From: Frigididesulfovibrio sp031553235
Lineage (GTDB): Bacteria > Desulfobacterota > Desulfovibrionia > Desulfovibrionales > Desulfovibrionaceae
Direction: 5' to 3'
DNA: 64,000 nucleotides
Assembly: GCA_031553235.1 (NCBI GenBank)
Contig: JAVBLS010000006.1
Location: 1 to 64,000 of the forward strand
Part shown: positions 38,073 to 48,140 of the stretch, piece after piece
How the letters are laid out: each line of letters starts with the position of its first letter
How positions within the stretch are numbered: the first letter of the stretch is position 1
Made by a program: the position numbers and the translations under genes
The notes under the pieces: model-generated
The model's database searches: none
The model's input: only the letters and a program-made list of their open reading frames with translations
Told to the model about the DNA's origin: nothing

Positions 38073-38849
38073 CTAGAACAGGGTGAAGCCGTACTTGGCA
38101 AACACAGCCTTGACTTCCGAAGTCTTCAGGAAAGCCAGAAAGCGCTCGCCCCCGGCCTTGTCCGCCGTGGACGTGAGCCCGGCCGGGTAGATGATCGGCG
38201 CGTGCGAATCGGCAGGGAAGGTTCCGGCCGCGCGAACCTTTTCGGTCACGGCCGCATCCGTGGCATAGACGACGCCCAGCGGCGACTCGCTGCGTTCCAC
38301 CAGCACCAGGGCCGCGCGCACGTCCTTCATGGGCGCCAAGCGATCCTTGACCGCGTCCCAGGCGCCGAGATCCTTCAAGGCTTCCTCGGCATAGATCCCG
38401 GCGGGCACGTGGGCCGGGTCGCCCACGGACAGGCGGCCGTCCTTGCCCAGAGCGGCCAGAATGGCTTCCTTGGTCGGAGCCACTTCCTTCAGGGGCGAAT
38501 CGGCCGGCACCACAAACACCAAAGTGTTGCGCAGCAGGTTTGCGCGCGTGCCGGGCATGACCAGATTTTTCTTTTCCAGGTAATCCATCCACTCTTCGTT
38601 GGCGGAGAGGAACACATCGGCCGGGGCGCCGCTTTCAATCTGCCGGGCCAGGGTGGACGAGGAGGCAAAGGAGAAGACCACCTTGCCGTTGCCCTTTTCC
38701 TCGTAAATCTTGCCGATGTCCGTCAGGGCGTTGGTCAACGAAGCGGCGGCGAACACCGTGACCTCTTTGTCGGCCGCGTGGGCGGGGGCGGGAGTGGCCC
38801 CCGGGACAAGGACGGACAGCAGGGCAAAAAGCATGCAGGATCTGACCAT
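38073..38849 (-). CDS. modA: Molybdate-binding periplasmic protein
   Basis: A 258-residue periplasmic protein. The ATG at 38849 has AGGTGG upstream. It has a signal peptide (MLFALLSVLVPGATPAPAHA). ModA features are VTVFAAASLTNALTDIG (oxyanion-binding serine), FSFASSSTLARQIESGAPAD, VFLSANEEWMDYL and a late YPAGLTSTADK. It binds molybdate (or tungstate) and hands it to ModB. It is the first gene of a leftward modA-modB-modC unit and is divergent from the regulator at 39032. Confidence 0.97.
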   Translation of the reverse strand: MVRSCMLFALLSVLVPGATPAPAHAADKEVTVFAAASLTNALTDIGKIYEEKGNGKVVFSFASSSTLARQIESGAPADVFLSANEEWMDYLEKKNLVMPGTRANLLRNTLVFVVPADSPLKEVAPTKEAILAALGKDGRLSVGDPAHVPAGIYAEEALKDLGAWDAVKDRLAPMKDVRAALVLVERSESPLGVVYATDAAVTEKVRAAGTFPADSHAPIIYPAGLTSTADKAGGERFLAFLKTSEVKAVFAKYGFTLF

Positions 38850-38892
38850 GATACCACCTGGAATAATTGTATGTCGTGTTACAGAGTATTTT

Positions 38893-38908
38893 GACGTATA
38901 TACACGTC
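38893..38908. promoter_or_regulatory. Palindromic operator candidate in the mod divergent promoter
   Basis: GACGTATATACACGTC has perfect GACGT/ACGTC arms around a six-base AT-rich core. It lies 44-59 bases upstream of modA and about 125 bases upstream of the regulator gene. It is a natural site for the divergent HTH regulator. Confidence 0.45.
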
Positions 38909-39031
38909 GTTGCCTCGACAAATGGCACACGGCCGGTTACATGTCAAGAAAGGGGGGACTGGCGGGGCAAACTGCCCCCACTCCCGGGTAATTCAACCGG
39001 TAATTCAAATTGATCATGACCGGAAAAATTT

Positions 39032-40147
39032 ATGATGCGGAACGACAGCGGCATTGAATGCCGGCTCTGGCTCTACCGGCGCGAACGCGGCTGGACCCAG
39101 CAGGATCTGGCCGAGCGCCTCGGCGTGGGCCGGCAGTTCGTGCACGAGATGGAAAGCAACCGGCGCCTGCCCAATACGGCCTTGGCCCTGCGTTTGGCCC
39201 GGATCTTCGGCTGCGCGGTGGAAGAGATTTTTGTGGATCGCGGCCCTGACCGTCTGGACAGAGTACATCTGTTGCCGTCGGCCGCGGCCGTCCCGGGTCT
39301 GCCCTCCCGCCTGGGCCTGGCCCGGGTGCGCGAACGCCTGGTGGGCATCCCTCTGTCCGGCGCGGGCGCGCTCCAGACGGTCATCCCCGAGGCCGACGCC
39401 CTGCCCGGCCCCGACGGCCTGCGTCTGCTGGTGCCCCAAGCCGAACTGGATCACAGGGCGATCCTCATGGGTTGCGACCCGGCCTTTGATCTTTTACGCG
39501 CCCACGCCGCCCGTCGGGCTCCCAAGCTGCGCGCCCACGTGGTTTTCGGCTCCAGCCGCGCCTCCCTGGCCGCCCTTGGCTCGGGCGCCGTGCACCTGGC
39601 CGGGATCCATTTCTCCATCCCCGGCGCCGAAGAAGCCAACGTAAAGGCCGTGCGCGAGGCCCTGCCCCATACCCCGTCCCTGGTACTCGGCTTTTCCCTT
39701 CTTGAAGAAGGCCTGATGGTTGCGCCGGGCAACCCCCTGGCCCTGACCGGGGCAGGTTGCCTCGCCCGCCCCGGGGTACGCCACGTCAACCGCGAGTCGG
39801 GCGCGGCCCTGCGCTCCCTGCTCCACAAGGCCTTTGTCCAGGCGGGCCTGGCCACAACCCCCGCCCCGGACCGCATCGTCTATTCCCATGTCGAAGGCGC
39901 GGCCCACGTGGCCTGCGGCGCCACCGACGCCGCTCCGGGCCTGCGCCTGGTGGCCGAAGCTTTCGGCCTGGCCTTCGTGCCCCTGGCCGTGACCCGTTGC
40001 GACCTGGTGGTGCCCGCTGATTTGCGCGAACACCCCGGAGTCGCCGCCCTGCTCGATACCCTGCAGTCCGCCGACCTGCGCCGCGAAATCGACTCCCTGC
40101 CGGGCTACGACGCCGCCCTCACCGGCTCGGTCATTGCCGCTCCGTAA
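39032..40147 (+). CDS. XRE-family regulator with periplasmic-binding-like sensor domain
   Basis: A 371-residue protein. The N-terminal Cro/CI-type helix-turn-helix (residues 8-68) has YRRERGWTQQDLAERLGVGR, then QFVHEMESNRRLPNTALALR. Residues 90-365 form a PBP-like domain (pattern of PF12727): HRAILMGCDPAFDLLRAHAA, GSSRASLAALGSGAVHLAGI and YSHVEGAAHVACGATDAAPGL. Such proteins regulate molybdate or tungstate genes and bind the oxyanion or a related ligand in the sensor. The divergent position next to modA supports molybdate-responsive control. The start is at ATG 39032 or 39035. Confidence 0.88.
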   Translation: MMRNDSGIECRLWLYRRERGWTQQDLAERLGVGRQFVHEMESNRRLPNTALALRLARIFGCAVEEIFVDRGPDRLDRVHLLPSAAAVPGLPSRLGLARVRERLVGIPLSGAGALQTVIPEADALPGPDGLRLLVPQAELDHRAILMGCDPAFDLLRAHAARRAPKLRAHVVFGSSRASLAALGSGAVHLAGIHFSIPGAEEANVKAVREALPHTPSLVLGFSLLEEGLMVAPGNPLALTGAGCLARPGVRHVNRESGAALRSLLHKAFVQAGLATTPAPDRIVYSHVEGAAHVACGATDAAPGLRLVAEAFGLAFVPLAVTRCDLVVPADLREHPGVAALLDTLQSADLRREIDSLPGYDAALTGSVIAAP

Positions 40148-40228
40148 TCGTTGCGGGTGGAGGGGATTTGGCGTATGAGGTGAAGGCCGAATTGACCGGC
40201 GCGATCCTTACATCCTGTGGGAGAACCC

Positions 40229-40837
40229 ATGTCGTTTTTGAAGAGCAGCACCAGCTTTACGCGCTTCCGCATCAGCGACCCCGTGCCCGCCCAGCTCTGG
40301 GGCGAGGTGGTGGAACGGTTGCGCAAAAACAGCTTTATCGACATCGACGAGTTGCCGGAGTTGCGCAGCTTCGGCTGGGTGAGCTTTGAAGACATGCTCA
40401 ACCCGGCCTTTAACGAGAACCCGGTGGAAAAGGGGCATTTTCTGGCCTTCAGCCTGCGCCTGGACACCCGGCGCGTGCCCCCGGCCGTGCTGAAAAAGCA
40501 CCTGTCTCTGGCTGTGCGCAAAGAAGAGGCCCTGGCCCGCGAGCAGGGGCGCAAGTTTGTCTCGCGCGAACGCAAAAAAGAGCTCAGAGAGTTGGTGGAG
40601 TTGCAGCTGAACAAGCGCTTCCTGCCCATCCCCGCGGAATTCCAGGTGGTCTGGAACACCGGCACGGGCATGGTCTACTTCACCTCCACCCAACAGAAGA
40701 TGTTGGACATGTTCCAGGATCTCTTCACCCGTACCTTTGAGCTGCACCTGGAGCCATACACCCCGTACGAAGCCGCCGCGCGCATCCTGGGCGACGCCGC
40801 GCGCCTGGATTCCCTCGAACCCACCAATTTCGCCTGA
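40229..40837 (+). CDS. RdgC-like protein, N-terminal part
   Basis: A 202-residue protein. The ATG at 40229 has GGGAG upstream. The start FLKSSTSFTRFRISDPVP and the segments DELPELRSFGWVSFEDML and EFQVVWNTGTGMVYFTSTQQ, then FELHLEPYTPY match the N-terminal and central part of RdgC-like recombination-associated DNA-binding proteins. Such proteins form rings on duplex DNA and modulate RecA. The protein stops where the family's C-terminal domain would start; that domain seems to be encoded by the next gene, eight bases on and in another frame. Confidence 0.75.
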   Translation: MSFLKSSTSFTRFRISDPVPAQLWGEVVERLRKNSFIDIDELPELRSFGWVSFEDMLNPAFNENPVEKGHFLAFSLRLDTRRVPPAVLKKHLSLAVRKEEALAREQGRKFVSRERKKELRELVELQLNKRFLPIPAEFQVVWNTGTGMVYFTSTQQKMLDMFQDLFTRTFELHLEPYTPYEAAARILGDAARLDSLEPTNFA

Positions 40838-40845
40838 GGCCGTTC

Positions 40846-41364
40846 ATGAGCGACACTCCCTATCTCGGCCAGACCACCGATCTCATTCTGGGGCAGGAAT
40901 TCCTCACCTGGCTCTGGTACAAAAGCGCCGTGGGCGGCATCTTCAATGACCCCACCGGCCGGCCCTTCACCGTGTCCATGGAGCAGCGCATCGTGGTTCA
41001 GGGCGGCGAAGGCGACCACGTGGAAACGGCCTCGGTTTCCGGGCCGGATTCCGAACTGCGCGAGGCCCGCATGGGCCTGACCACGGGCAAGAAAGTCACC
41101 CGCGCCCTGCTCCGCCTGGAGCGCGACCCCGAAGAGTGGCGGGTCACCCTCAAAGCTGCGGACTTCTCCCTGGGCTCCTTGAAGACCCCGAAGATCGAGA
41201 AGTCCGACGACGACGACCCGGACGCCCTGTTTCTGGAAAAAATCCACCTGATCGAATCCTGCCTGGAACTGCTGGATACGCTCTACAAGGTGTTTCTGGG
41301 CATTCGCCTGTCCTCGGCCTGGAAGGACGAGACGGCCCGGATCAAAGACTGGACCCTGGCCTGA
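40846..41364 (+). CDS. RdgC-like protein, C-terminal part as separate gene
   Basis: A 172-residue protein. LGQEFLTWLWYKSAVGGIF at the N-terminus, then LREARMGLTTGKKVTRALLRL and a C-terminal LIESCLELLDTLYKVFLGIR, then WKDETARIKDW resemble the C-terminal half of delta-proteobacterial RdgC-like proteins. It starts with its own ATG eight bases after the previous stop. The two products could associate to rebuild the full protein. If the family reading is wrong, it is a conserved hypothetical. The final codons precede dppB by 44 bases. Confidence 0.6.
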   Translation: MSDTPYLGQTTDLILGQEFLTWLWYKSAVGGIFNDPTGRPFTVSMEQRIVVQGGEGDHVETASVSGPDSELREARMGLTTGKKVTRALLRLERDPEEWRVTLKAADFSLGSLKTPKIEKSDDDDPDALFLEKIHLIESCLELLDTLYKVFLGIRLSSAWKDETARIKDWTLA

Positions 41365-41407
41365 TCGCCATGCCCGCCGCAACCGTCCGCACCCCGGCCT
41401 GATCGAC

Positions 41408-42412
41408 ATGAGCGACGCCCGCCTGCCGCAACTCGCCAAAACCCTGCTGCGCAAGTCGGTCTGGCTGCTGGTGGTCTTTCTCGGCATCACCTTGATGAGC
41501 TTTTTCGTCATCCATCTGGCGCCGGGCTCGCCCACGGATCTGGAAACCACCATGAATCCCCTGGCCGATTCCGACGCCAGAGATCGCTTGAACGCCATCT
41601 ACGGCCTAGACAAGCCCCTGCACGAGCAATACGTGCTCTGGCTCAAGCGTGTGGCCGTGCTCGACTTCGGCAACTCCATGAGCAGCGACCCGCGCCCGGT
41701 CATCGACAAGATCGGCGAGGCCCTGCCCCTGACCCTCTGCCTCAACGCCGCCACCCTGCTGTTCACCCTGATCATCGCCGTTCCCCTCGGCGTGGCCGGG
41801 GCAGGCCGGCGCGGCGGCCTGTTTGACCGCATCACCACGGTGTTGGTCTTTCTCGGCTTTTCCATGCCGACCTTCTGGCTGGCCCTGCTGCTGATGATGT
41901 TCTTTGCCGTGGATCTCGGCTGGCTGCCGCTTTCCGGCCTGCGTTCCCTGGATTTCGATTCCCTCCCGGTCTGGGGCCGGACCCTGGACCTGCTGCGCCA
42001 CCTGGCCCTGCCCCTGTTTGTCACCATCTTCACCGGTCTGGCCGGCATGTCGCGCTTCATGCGCGCCTCGGTCATCGAGGCCCTGCGCAGCGACTACATC
42101 ACCGCGGCCCGGGCCAAAGGCCTTTCCGAGCATGCCGTGCTCTACCGCCACGCCCTGCGCAACGCGCTGCTGCCGGTGATCACCATTCTCGGCCTGTCCG
42201 TGCCCGGCCTGATCGGCGGCAGCGTGATCATCGAATCGATCTTTGCCCTGCCCGGCATGGGGCAACTCTTTTACAAGGCGGTCATGGCCCGCGACTACCC
42301 GCTGATCATGGGCAACCTGGTCATCGGCGCCGTGCTGACCCTGGCCGGGAACCTGCTGGCCGACCTCTGCTACGGCTTGGCCGACCCGCGCATCCGCACC
42401 GGCGGGACGTGA
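41408..42412 (+). CDS. Dipeptide/oligopeptide/nickel-type ABC transporter permease (DppB family)
   Basis: A 334-residue inner-membrane protein with six hydrophobic segments. The N-terminus LVVFLGITLMSFFVIHLAPGSP and the ATPase-contact loop YITAARAKGLSEHAVLYRHA, then LRNALLPVITILGLSVPGLI are typical of DppB/OppB. The pairing with the next permease (13 bases apart) is standard, but the binding protein and ATPases are absent from the window, so substrate is undefined (peptide or nickel). Confidence 0.93.
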   Translation: MSDARLPQLAKTLLRKSVWLLVVFLGITLMSFFVIHLAPGSPTDLETTMNPLADSDARDRLNAIYGLDKPLHEQYVLWLKRVAVLDFGNSMSSDPRPVIDKIGEALPLTLCLNAATLLFTLIIAVPLGVAGAGRRGGLFDRITTVLVFLGFSMPTFWLALLLMMFFAVDLGWLPLSGLRSLDFDSLPVWGRTLDLLRHLALPLFVTIFTGLAGMSRFMRASVIEALRSDYITAARAKGLSEHAVLYRHALRNALLPVITILGLSVPGLIGGSVIIESIFALPGMGQLFYKAVMARDYPLIMGNLVIGAVLTLAGNLLADLCYGLADPRIRTGGT

Positions 42413-42425
42413 TCCAAGGAGGGAC

Positions 42426-43274
42426 ATGGCGTCCACAGGAAAAAGCTTCTTTCGGGCGATGCGACGCAACGGCCTGCTGCGGACCGGTTTCGGCATCACG
42501 GTGTTGATGTTTCTCCTGGCCCTGGCCGCGCCGTGGCTCAGTCCGTTTCCGCCCAGGGAGCTGAACCTGGACGCCATTTTGTGGTCGCCCTCATGGATAC
42601 ATCCTTTCGGCACCGACGACCTCGGCCGTGACGTGTTCTCGCGCATGCTTTACGGGGCGCAGGTCTCGCTCTGGGTAGGCTTTGTGGCCGTGGGCATTTC
42701 GGTCTGCGTCGGCACGCTGCTCGGGCTGGTGGCGGGCTGGTTTCGGGGCTGGGTGGACGAGTGCGTCATGCGCTTCGTGGACATCATGCTCTGCTTCCCG
42801 TCCTTTTTCCTGATCCTGGCGGTCATCGCTTTTCTCGGGCCGAGTCTGCTGAACATCATGGTGGTCATCGGCCTGACCTCCTGGCCGGGCACGGCCCGGC
42901 TGGTGCGGGCCGAGACCCTTTCGCTGCGCGAGCGGGCCTATGTGGACGCGGCCCGGCTGGCCGGGGCGGGCACCTGGCGCATTCTCTTCCGGCACATCCT
43001 GCCCGGCGCCCTGCCGCCCATCCAGGTCACGGCCACCCTGGGCATCGCCGGGGCCATTCTGGTGGAATCGGCCCTGTCCTTTCTGGGCATCGGCATCCAA
43101 TACCCCATGCCGAGTTGGGGCAACATCCTCATGCAGGGCAAAGACAACCTGGAGTCGGGCTGGTGGCTCTCGGTCTTCCCCGGTCTGGCCATTCTGATCA
43201 CCGCGCTCGGCTACAACCTTTTGGGCGAAGGCCTGCGCGACCTGATCGACTCCCGGCCGGATCTCTCGCGCTGA
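42426..43274 (+). CDS. Dipeptide/oligopeptide/nickel-type ABC transporter permease (DppC family)
   Basis: A 282-residue inner-membrane protein with an AAGGAGGG ribosome-binding site. DppC features are HPFGTDDLGRDVFSRMLYGA near residue 60, RLVRAETLSLRERAYVDAAR, then LAGAGTWRILFRHILPGALP, and the C-terminal NLLGEGLRDLIDSRPD. It forms a heterodimeric channel with the preceding permease. No further transporter gene follows; the DNA then meets the convergent aroA. Confidence 0.94.
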   Translation: MASTGKSFFRAMRRNGLLRTGFGITVLMFLLALAAPWLSPFPPRELNLDAILWSPSWIHPFGTDDLGRDVFSRMLYGAQVSLWVGFVAVGISVCVGTLLGLVAGWFRGWVDECVMRFVDIMLCFPSFFLILAVIAFLGPSLLNIMVVIGLTSWPGTARLVRAETLSLRERAYVDAARLAGAGTWRILFRHILPGALPPIQVTATLGIAGAILVESALSFLGIGIQYPMPSWGNILMQGKDNLESGWWLSVFPGLAILITALGYNLLGEGLRDLIDSRPDLSR

Positions 43275-43325
43275 ACCAACAGCAGCAAGCCTCCCGGCAG
43301 GAATCCCCGCGCTGAACCGGCAAGT

Positions 43326-43364
43326 TCAAAAACAACGCCTCCGGCAGCAGGCCGGAGGCGTTGT
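43326..43364 (-). terminator. Terminator of aroA
   Basis: ACAACGCCTCCGGC (43332-43345) pairs with GCCGGAGGCGTTGT (43351-43364). On the minus strand TTTTTG follows, so it mainly serves aroA; it may also end the permease transcript. Confidence 0.88.
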
Positions 43365-43386
43365 CGTGTACGCGTAATGCAGACGC

Positions 43387-44739
43387 TCATCCCCGCAGCA
43401 GCGCCCACTTTTCCCAGAAATCCGGGAACGACTTGGAAACGCAGCCGGGGTTGTCCACAGCCACGGCAAAGCCTTGGCCGTGGCTGCCCGGCAGGCCGAG
43501 CAGGTTCACGCTCATGGCCATGCGGTGGTCGTCGTGGCTGAGGAAAACCATGCCCGCCTCAGGTGCTTTGGGGCCGCCCGGCGCGGGCTCGATGCGCAGG
43601 CCATCTTCCAAAATGTCCACCCGGCAGCCCACCTTGGCCAGTTCCCCGGCCGGGGCGCCCAGACGGTCGCTTTCCTTGATGCGCAGGTGGGCCACGTTGC
43701 GGATTTCGGTCACGCCCTCGGCGTGGGCAGCCACGGCCGCCACCGTGGGCACGAGATCCGGGCAGTCGCCCATGTCCAGGCTGCGGCCGCGCAAGGGGCC
43801 AGGCGAAACCGTCACGCCCGCCGCATCCGCTTCGACCTTGGCGCCCATGCCTTCCAGAATACCCAGCAGGGCCGCGTCGCCCTGCAACGAGCGGGCGTTC
43901 AGGCCTTCCACCCGCACCGGACGCGGGCCGATGGCCCCGGCTGCCAGAAAATACGAAGCCCCGCTCCAGTCGGCCTCGACCGCATAGCGGCCTGGCCGGA
44001 AAGCACCCGGCTCCACCCGAAAACGCACCCGGCCGGGCACGCCGTGGCGCACCTTGCGCCAGGGGCGGGGAGCCCAGGCGATCCCGTCGCTCTCCTCCAC
44101 GGCAAAGGCGATGCCGAAGCGCTCCAGGGTATCCAGGGTCAGGCCGACGTAAGACCAGGAAACGGCCTTTTGCCCGCCCAGACGGATCTGCAGCCCCTGG
44201 CCCAGGGGCGCGGCCAACAGCAGGCCGGAAAGATACTGGCTGGACTCGTCGCAGCCGATGGCCGCCTCGGCGCCCGGCAGCTTTGACGCATCCAGGCCGT
44301 GGGACTGCAGCACCAGGGGCGGCATGCCCGCTTTGCCCTCAAAGCGGATGCCGGCGCCCAGTTGCTCCAGCACGCCGGTTAGTTCTCCCACCGGGCGCTC
44401 GTGCATCCGGCCCGCGCCGTGGAAGCGGAACGCCCCTTGCCCGGCCGCGATCACCCCGATCAGCAGCCGGCAGGTGGTGCCCGATTCACCCACAAAGCAG
44501 GACAACGGCGTTTCAAAATCGTGGGCGATGCGTCCGTCAAGGCCGCGCACCCGAAAGGCGCCCGGCCCCAGGCGCTTGAAGCCCGCACCCAGAGCCTGCA
44601 GAATCTCCCGCGTCCGGGTGGTGTCGTCGCTTTCCAGCAGCCCGGAAAGTTCCGATTCGCCGCCGGCCAGGGCGGCCGCAATCAGGACCCGGTGCGAGAG
44701 CGATTTGGACCCCGCCACCGTCACAACAACAGGTTTCAT
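43387..44739 (-). CDS. aroA: 3-phosphoshikimate 1-carboxyvinyltransferase (EPSP synthase)
   Basis: A 450-residue enzyme of the shikimate pathway joining PEP and shikimate-3-phosphate. The start VAGSKSLSHRVLIAAALAGG carries the SKSxSxR substrate-binding motif. GESGTTCRLLIG corresponds to the LGNxGTxxR-like loop but differs in wording. YAVEADWSGASYFLAAGAIG, then DLVPTVAAVAAHAEG, LRIKESDRL and the late DDHRMAMS are all present. The length is normal. The tRNA-His gene lies 85 bases upstream, separated by a terminator. Confidence 0.96.
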   Translation of the reverse strand: MKPVVVTVAGSKSLSHRVLIAAALAGGESELSGLLESDDTTRTREILQALGAGFKRLGPGAFRVRGLDGRIAHDFETPLSCFVGESGTTCRLLIGVIAAGQGAFRFHGAGRMHERPVGELTGVLEQLGAGIRFEGKAGMPPLVLQSHGLDASKLPGAEAAIGCDESSQYLSGLLLAAPLGQGLQIRLGGQKAVSWSYVGLTLDTLERFGIAFAVEESDGIAWAPRPWRKVRHGVPGRVRFRVEPGAFRPGRYAVEADWSGASYFLAAGAIGPRPVRVEGLNARSLQGDAALLGILEGMGAKVEADAAGVTVSPGPLRGRSLDMGDCPDLVPTVAAVAAHAEGVTEIRNVAHLRIKESDRLGAPAGELAKVGCRVDILEDGLRIEPAPGGPKAPEAGMVFLSHDDHRMAMSVNLLGLPGSHGQGFAVAVDNPGCVSKSFPDFWEKWALLRG

Positions 44740-44779
44740 AAGCCGACCTCTGTCTCGTTGTTGGGGCTCCGCCCCACAC

Positions 44780-44813
44780 GGAAAAACCCGTAAGGCCTGG
44801 CCCTACGGGTTTT
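44780..44813 (-). terminator. Terminator downstream of tRNA-His
   Basis: On the minus strand AAAACCCGTA pairs with TACGGGTTTT across an 11-base loop, with T residues following. It separates the tRNA transcript from aroA. Confidence 0.85.
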
Positions 44814-44823
44814 CTGATTTGCT

Positions 44824-44900
44824 TGGGGCGAATGATGGGGGTTGAACCCACGACCCCCTGGGCCACAACCAGGTGCTCTGCCAACTGAGCTACATCCGCC
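44824..44900 (-). tRNA. tRNA-His (GTG anticodon)
   Basis: The 77-base cloverleaf is complete. The acceptor stem GCGGATG/CATTCGC is preceded by the extra G-1 that pairs with C73, the identity mark of tRNA-His. The D arm is GCTC..GAGC and the anticodon arm CCTGG-TTGTGGC-CCAGG contains GTG. The T arm is GTGGG-TTCAACC-CCCAT, and CCA is encoded. Confidence 0.98.
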
Positions 44901-44953
44901 GCAAGAGCAATGCATTTACACGCGTTGCGTAGCCGGGTCAAGTGTTTTTCAGT

Positions 44954-45083
44954 CGGTAGCGGGGCCGGCATGGCGTGATGCTTCGTCGGGCGTCGTTTTT
45001 TGCTCCTGGTCAGGGCCAAAAGAGCCCAGCCCAATCGTAAAAACTCGACCTCCTCGCCTGACCCCATGCCGGCCCCGCTACCG
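44954..45083. repeat. 130-base element bounded by 20-base perfect inverted repeats
   Basis: CGGTAGCGGGGCCGGCATGG (44954-44973) and its exact reverse complement (45064-45083) form the ends. Adjacent inner segments also pair imperfectly (GTCGTTTTTTGC with GTAAAAACTCGAC), extending the arms. It begins 25 bases downstream of the helicase stop and could be a terminator-like giant stem or a MITE. Confidence 0.75.
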
Positions 45084-45107
45084 TGGTACCCACACTTGGG
45101 GAGAGCG

Positions 45108-46829
<1,722 letters not shown>

Positions 46830-46856
46830 GAAACTCTCTTGAAGGTTGAATGGTTG

Positions 46857-47552
46857 TTACAAGGTGACGGTTTCGCCGGGCTTCATGGCGATGCCTCGGC
46901 AATTGGGCGCGCGTTCGGCGAGCTCGCGCAAAAAGGCATCCGGCGACTGCTCCAGGCCGGGGAAGGTGCCCCAGTGCATGGGCACGGCCGCCTTGGCCTT
47001 GAGCATCTTGGCCGCCAGGGCGGCTTGGCGCGGGTCCATGGTGAAAACGCCGCCGGCGGGCAAAAGGGCCAGGTCGATGTCGTAGAGTTCACCCCAGACG
47101 GCCATATTGGCGAAAATGCCCGTATCGCCGGCATGGTACACGGTGAAGCCGTCCGGAAAAGTGATGATGAAGCCCGTGGGCGCGCCGCCCTCGGTGGTGT
47201 GGAAGGCCTCGGTCATGGTGACCTTCACCCCGCCCTTGACCTCGATGGTGCCGCCGATGTTGAAGCCGATGCCGTTGATGATCTGAACTTTAGGCACGCC
47301 GCTCTTTTCCAGAATATCGGCCGCGCCGACCACGGCGCCGAGCATGGCCCCGGTTTTGCGGCAGATGTCCACGGCGTCGCCGGCGTGATCGGCATGCAGG
47401 TGGCTGACCAGGACCACGTCGGGCGGGCTGATGACGTTCCAGGTGGTCACGGCCACGGGATTGGCCATGAAGAAGGGATCGATGATGATGTTGCAGGCCG
47501 GGTGGACCAGCTGAAAGTTGGCGTGCCCGTGCCAGGTAAGGGCTATGCTCAT
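46857..47552 (-). CDS. UPF0173 metal-dependent hydrolase (metallo-beta-lactamase fold)
   Basis: A 231-residue protein starting MSIALTWHGHANFQL at 47552 after a perfect AGGAGG. The zinc-binding loop is SHLHADHAGDAVD (HxHxDH). Further ligands are in TEAFHTTEGG, VYHAGDTGIFANM and the late PMHWGTFPG. UPF0173 members are YtkL-like; the natural substrate is not known. It is transcribed towards the helicase gene, 27 bases away, and may share its transcript. Confidence 0.93.
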   Translation of the reverse strand: MSIALTWHGHANFQLVHPACNIIIDPFFMANPVAVTTWNVISPPDVVLVSHLHADHAGDAVDICRKTGAMLGAVVGAADILEKSGVPKVQIINGIGFNIGGTIEVKGGVKVTMTEAFHTTEGGAPTGFIITFPDGFTVYHAGDTGIFANMAVWGELYDIDLALLPAGGVFTMDPRQAALAAKMLKAKAAVPMHWGTFPGLEQSPDAFLRELAERAPNCRGIAMKPGETVTL

Positions 47553-47787
47553 CTGAACCTCCTGGGTGGATGCTTTGCGGGCGGCCGCCGCCATAATGCC
47601 TGCAATAAGTTTTGCCGGAAAAAAGAGGAGCGCCGGTGCGCCCGAAGGCGGCGGAACGACGTTTTTCGTCCGAGGCAAAAGATAATCTTGACAGCCTGCC
47701 GATGCAAGGACTATTAATCGCAGTTCCCACGATGTGAACGATTGCTTGGGCTACAGCCCGCGGTTCACCTTGTGCGGCCGGCCTTGC

Positions 47788-47864
<77 letters not shown>

Positions 47865-48140
47865 CAAGACAAAAATGAAGGACTTACGATGCAAATCGCG
47901 AGTCCTTTTTTGCGTACCGTCTCTCCTGACGGCCTGTGACGCAGGCAAAATATATCCGATTCGTACCAAAGCTTTCACCGAGCCACAGCGGCAATTCCCA
48001 ATTGCTTATATCCATTGCCTCCTCCCTGATTGCCGGTGGCGTCTTGTTTATATCGACAGAAACACAAAGCGGTTCCCCCCATCCGCCCGCGACTCAATGC
48101 CGCCCCTTACGCTCGCTCGTATTTTGCGTTAGACACCTTT
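47865..48140. other. Intergenic region between tRNA-Arg and cardiolipin synthase
   Basis: It begins with a terminator. The remainder has frames open in two phases but no ribosome-binding site or family match; the cardiolipin synthase promoter is probably here. Confidence 0.5.
47878..47911 (+). terminator. Terminator of tRNA-Arg
   Basis: AAGGACT (47878-47884) pairs with AGTCCTT (47901-47907), with inner GAT/ATC pairs, followed by six Ts in all. Confidence 0.85.
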
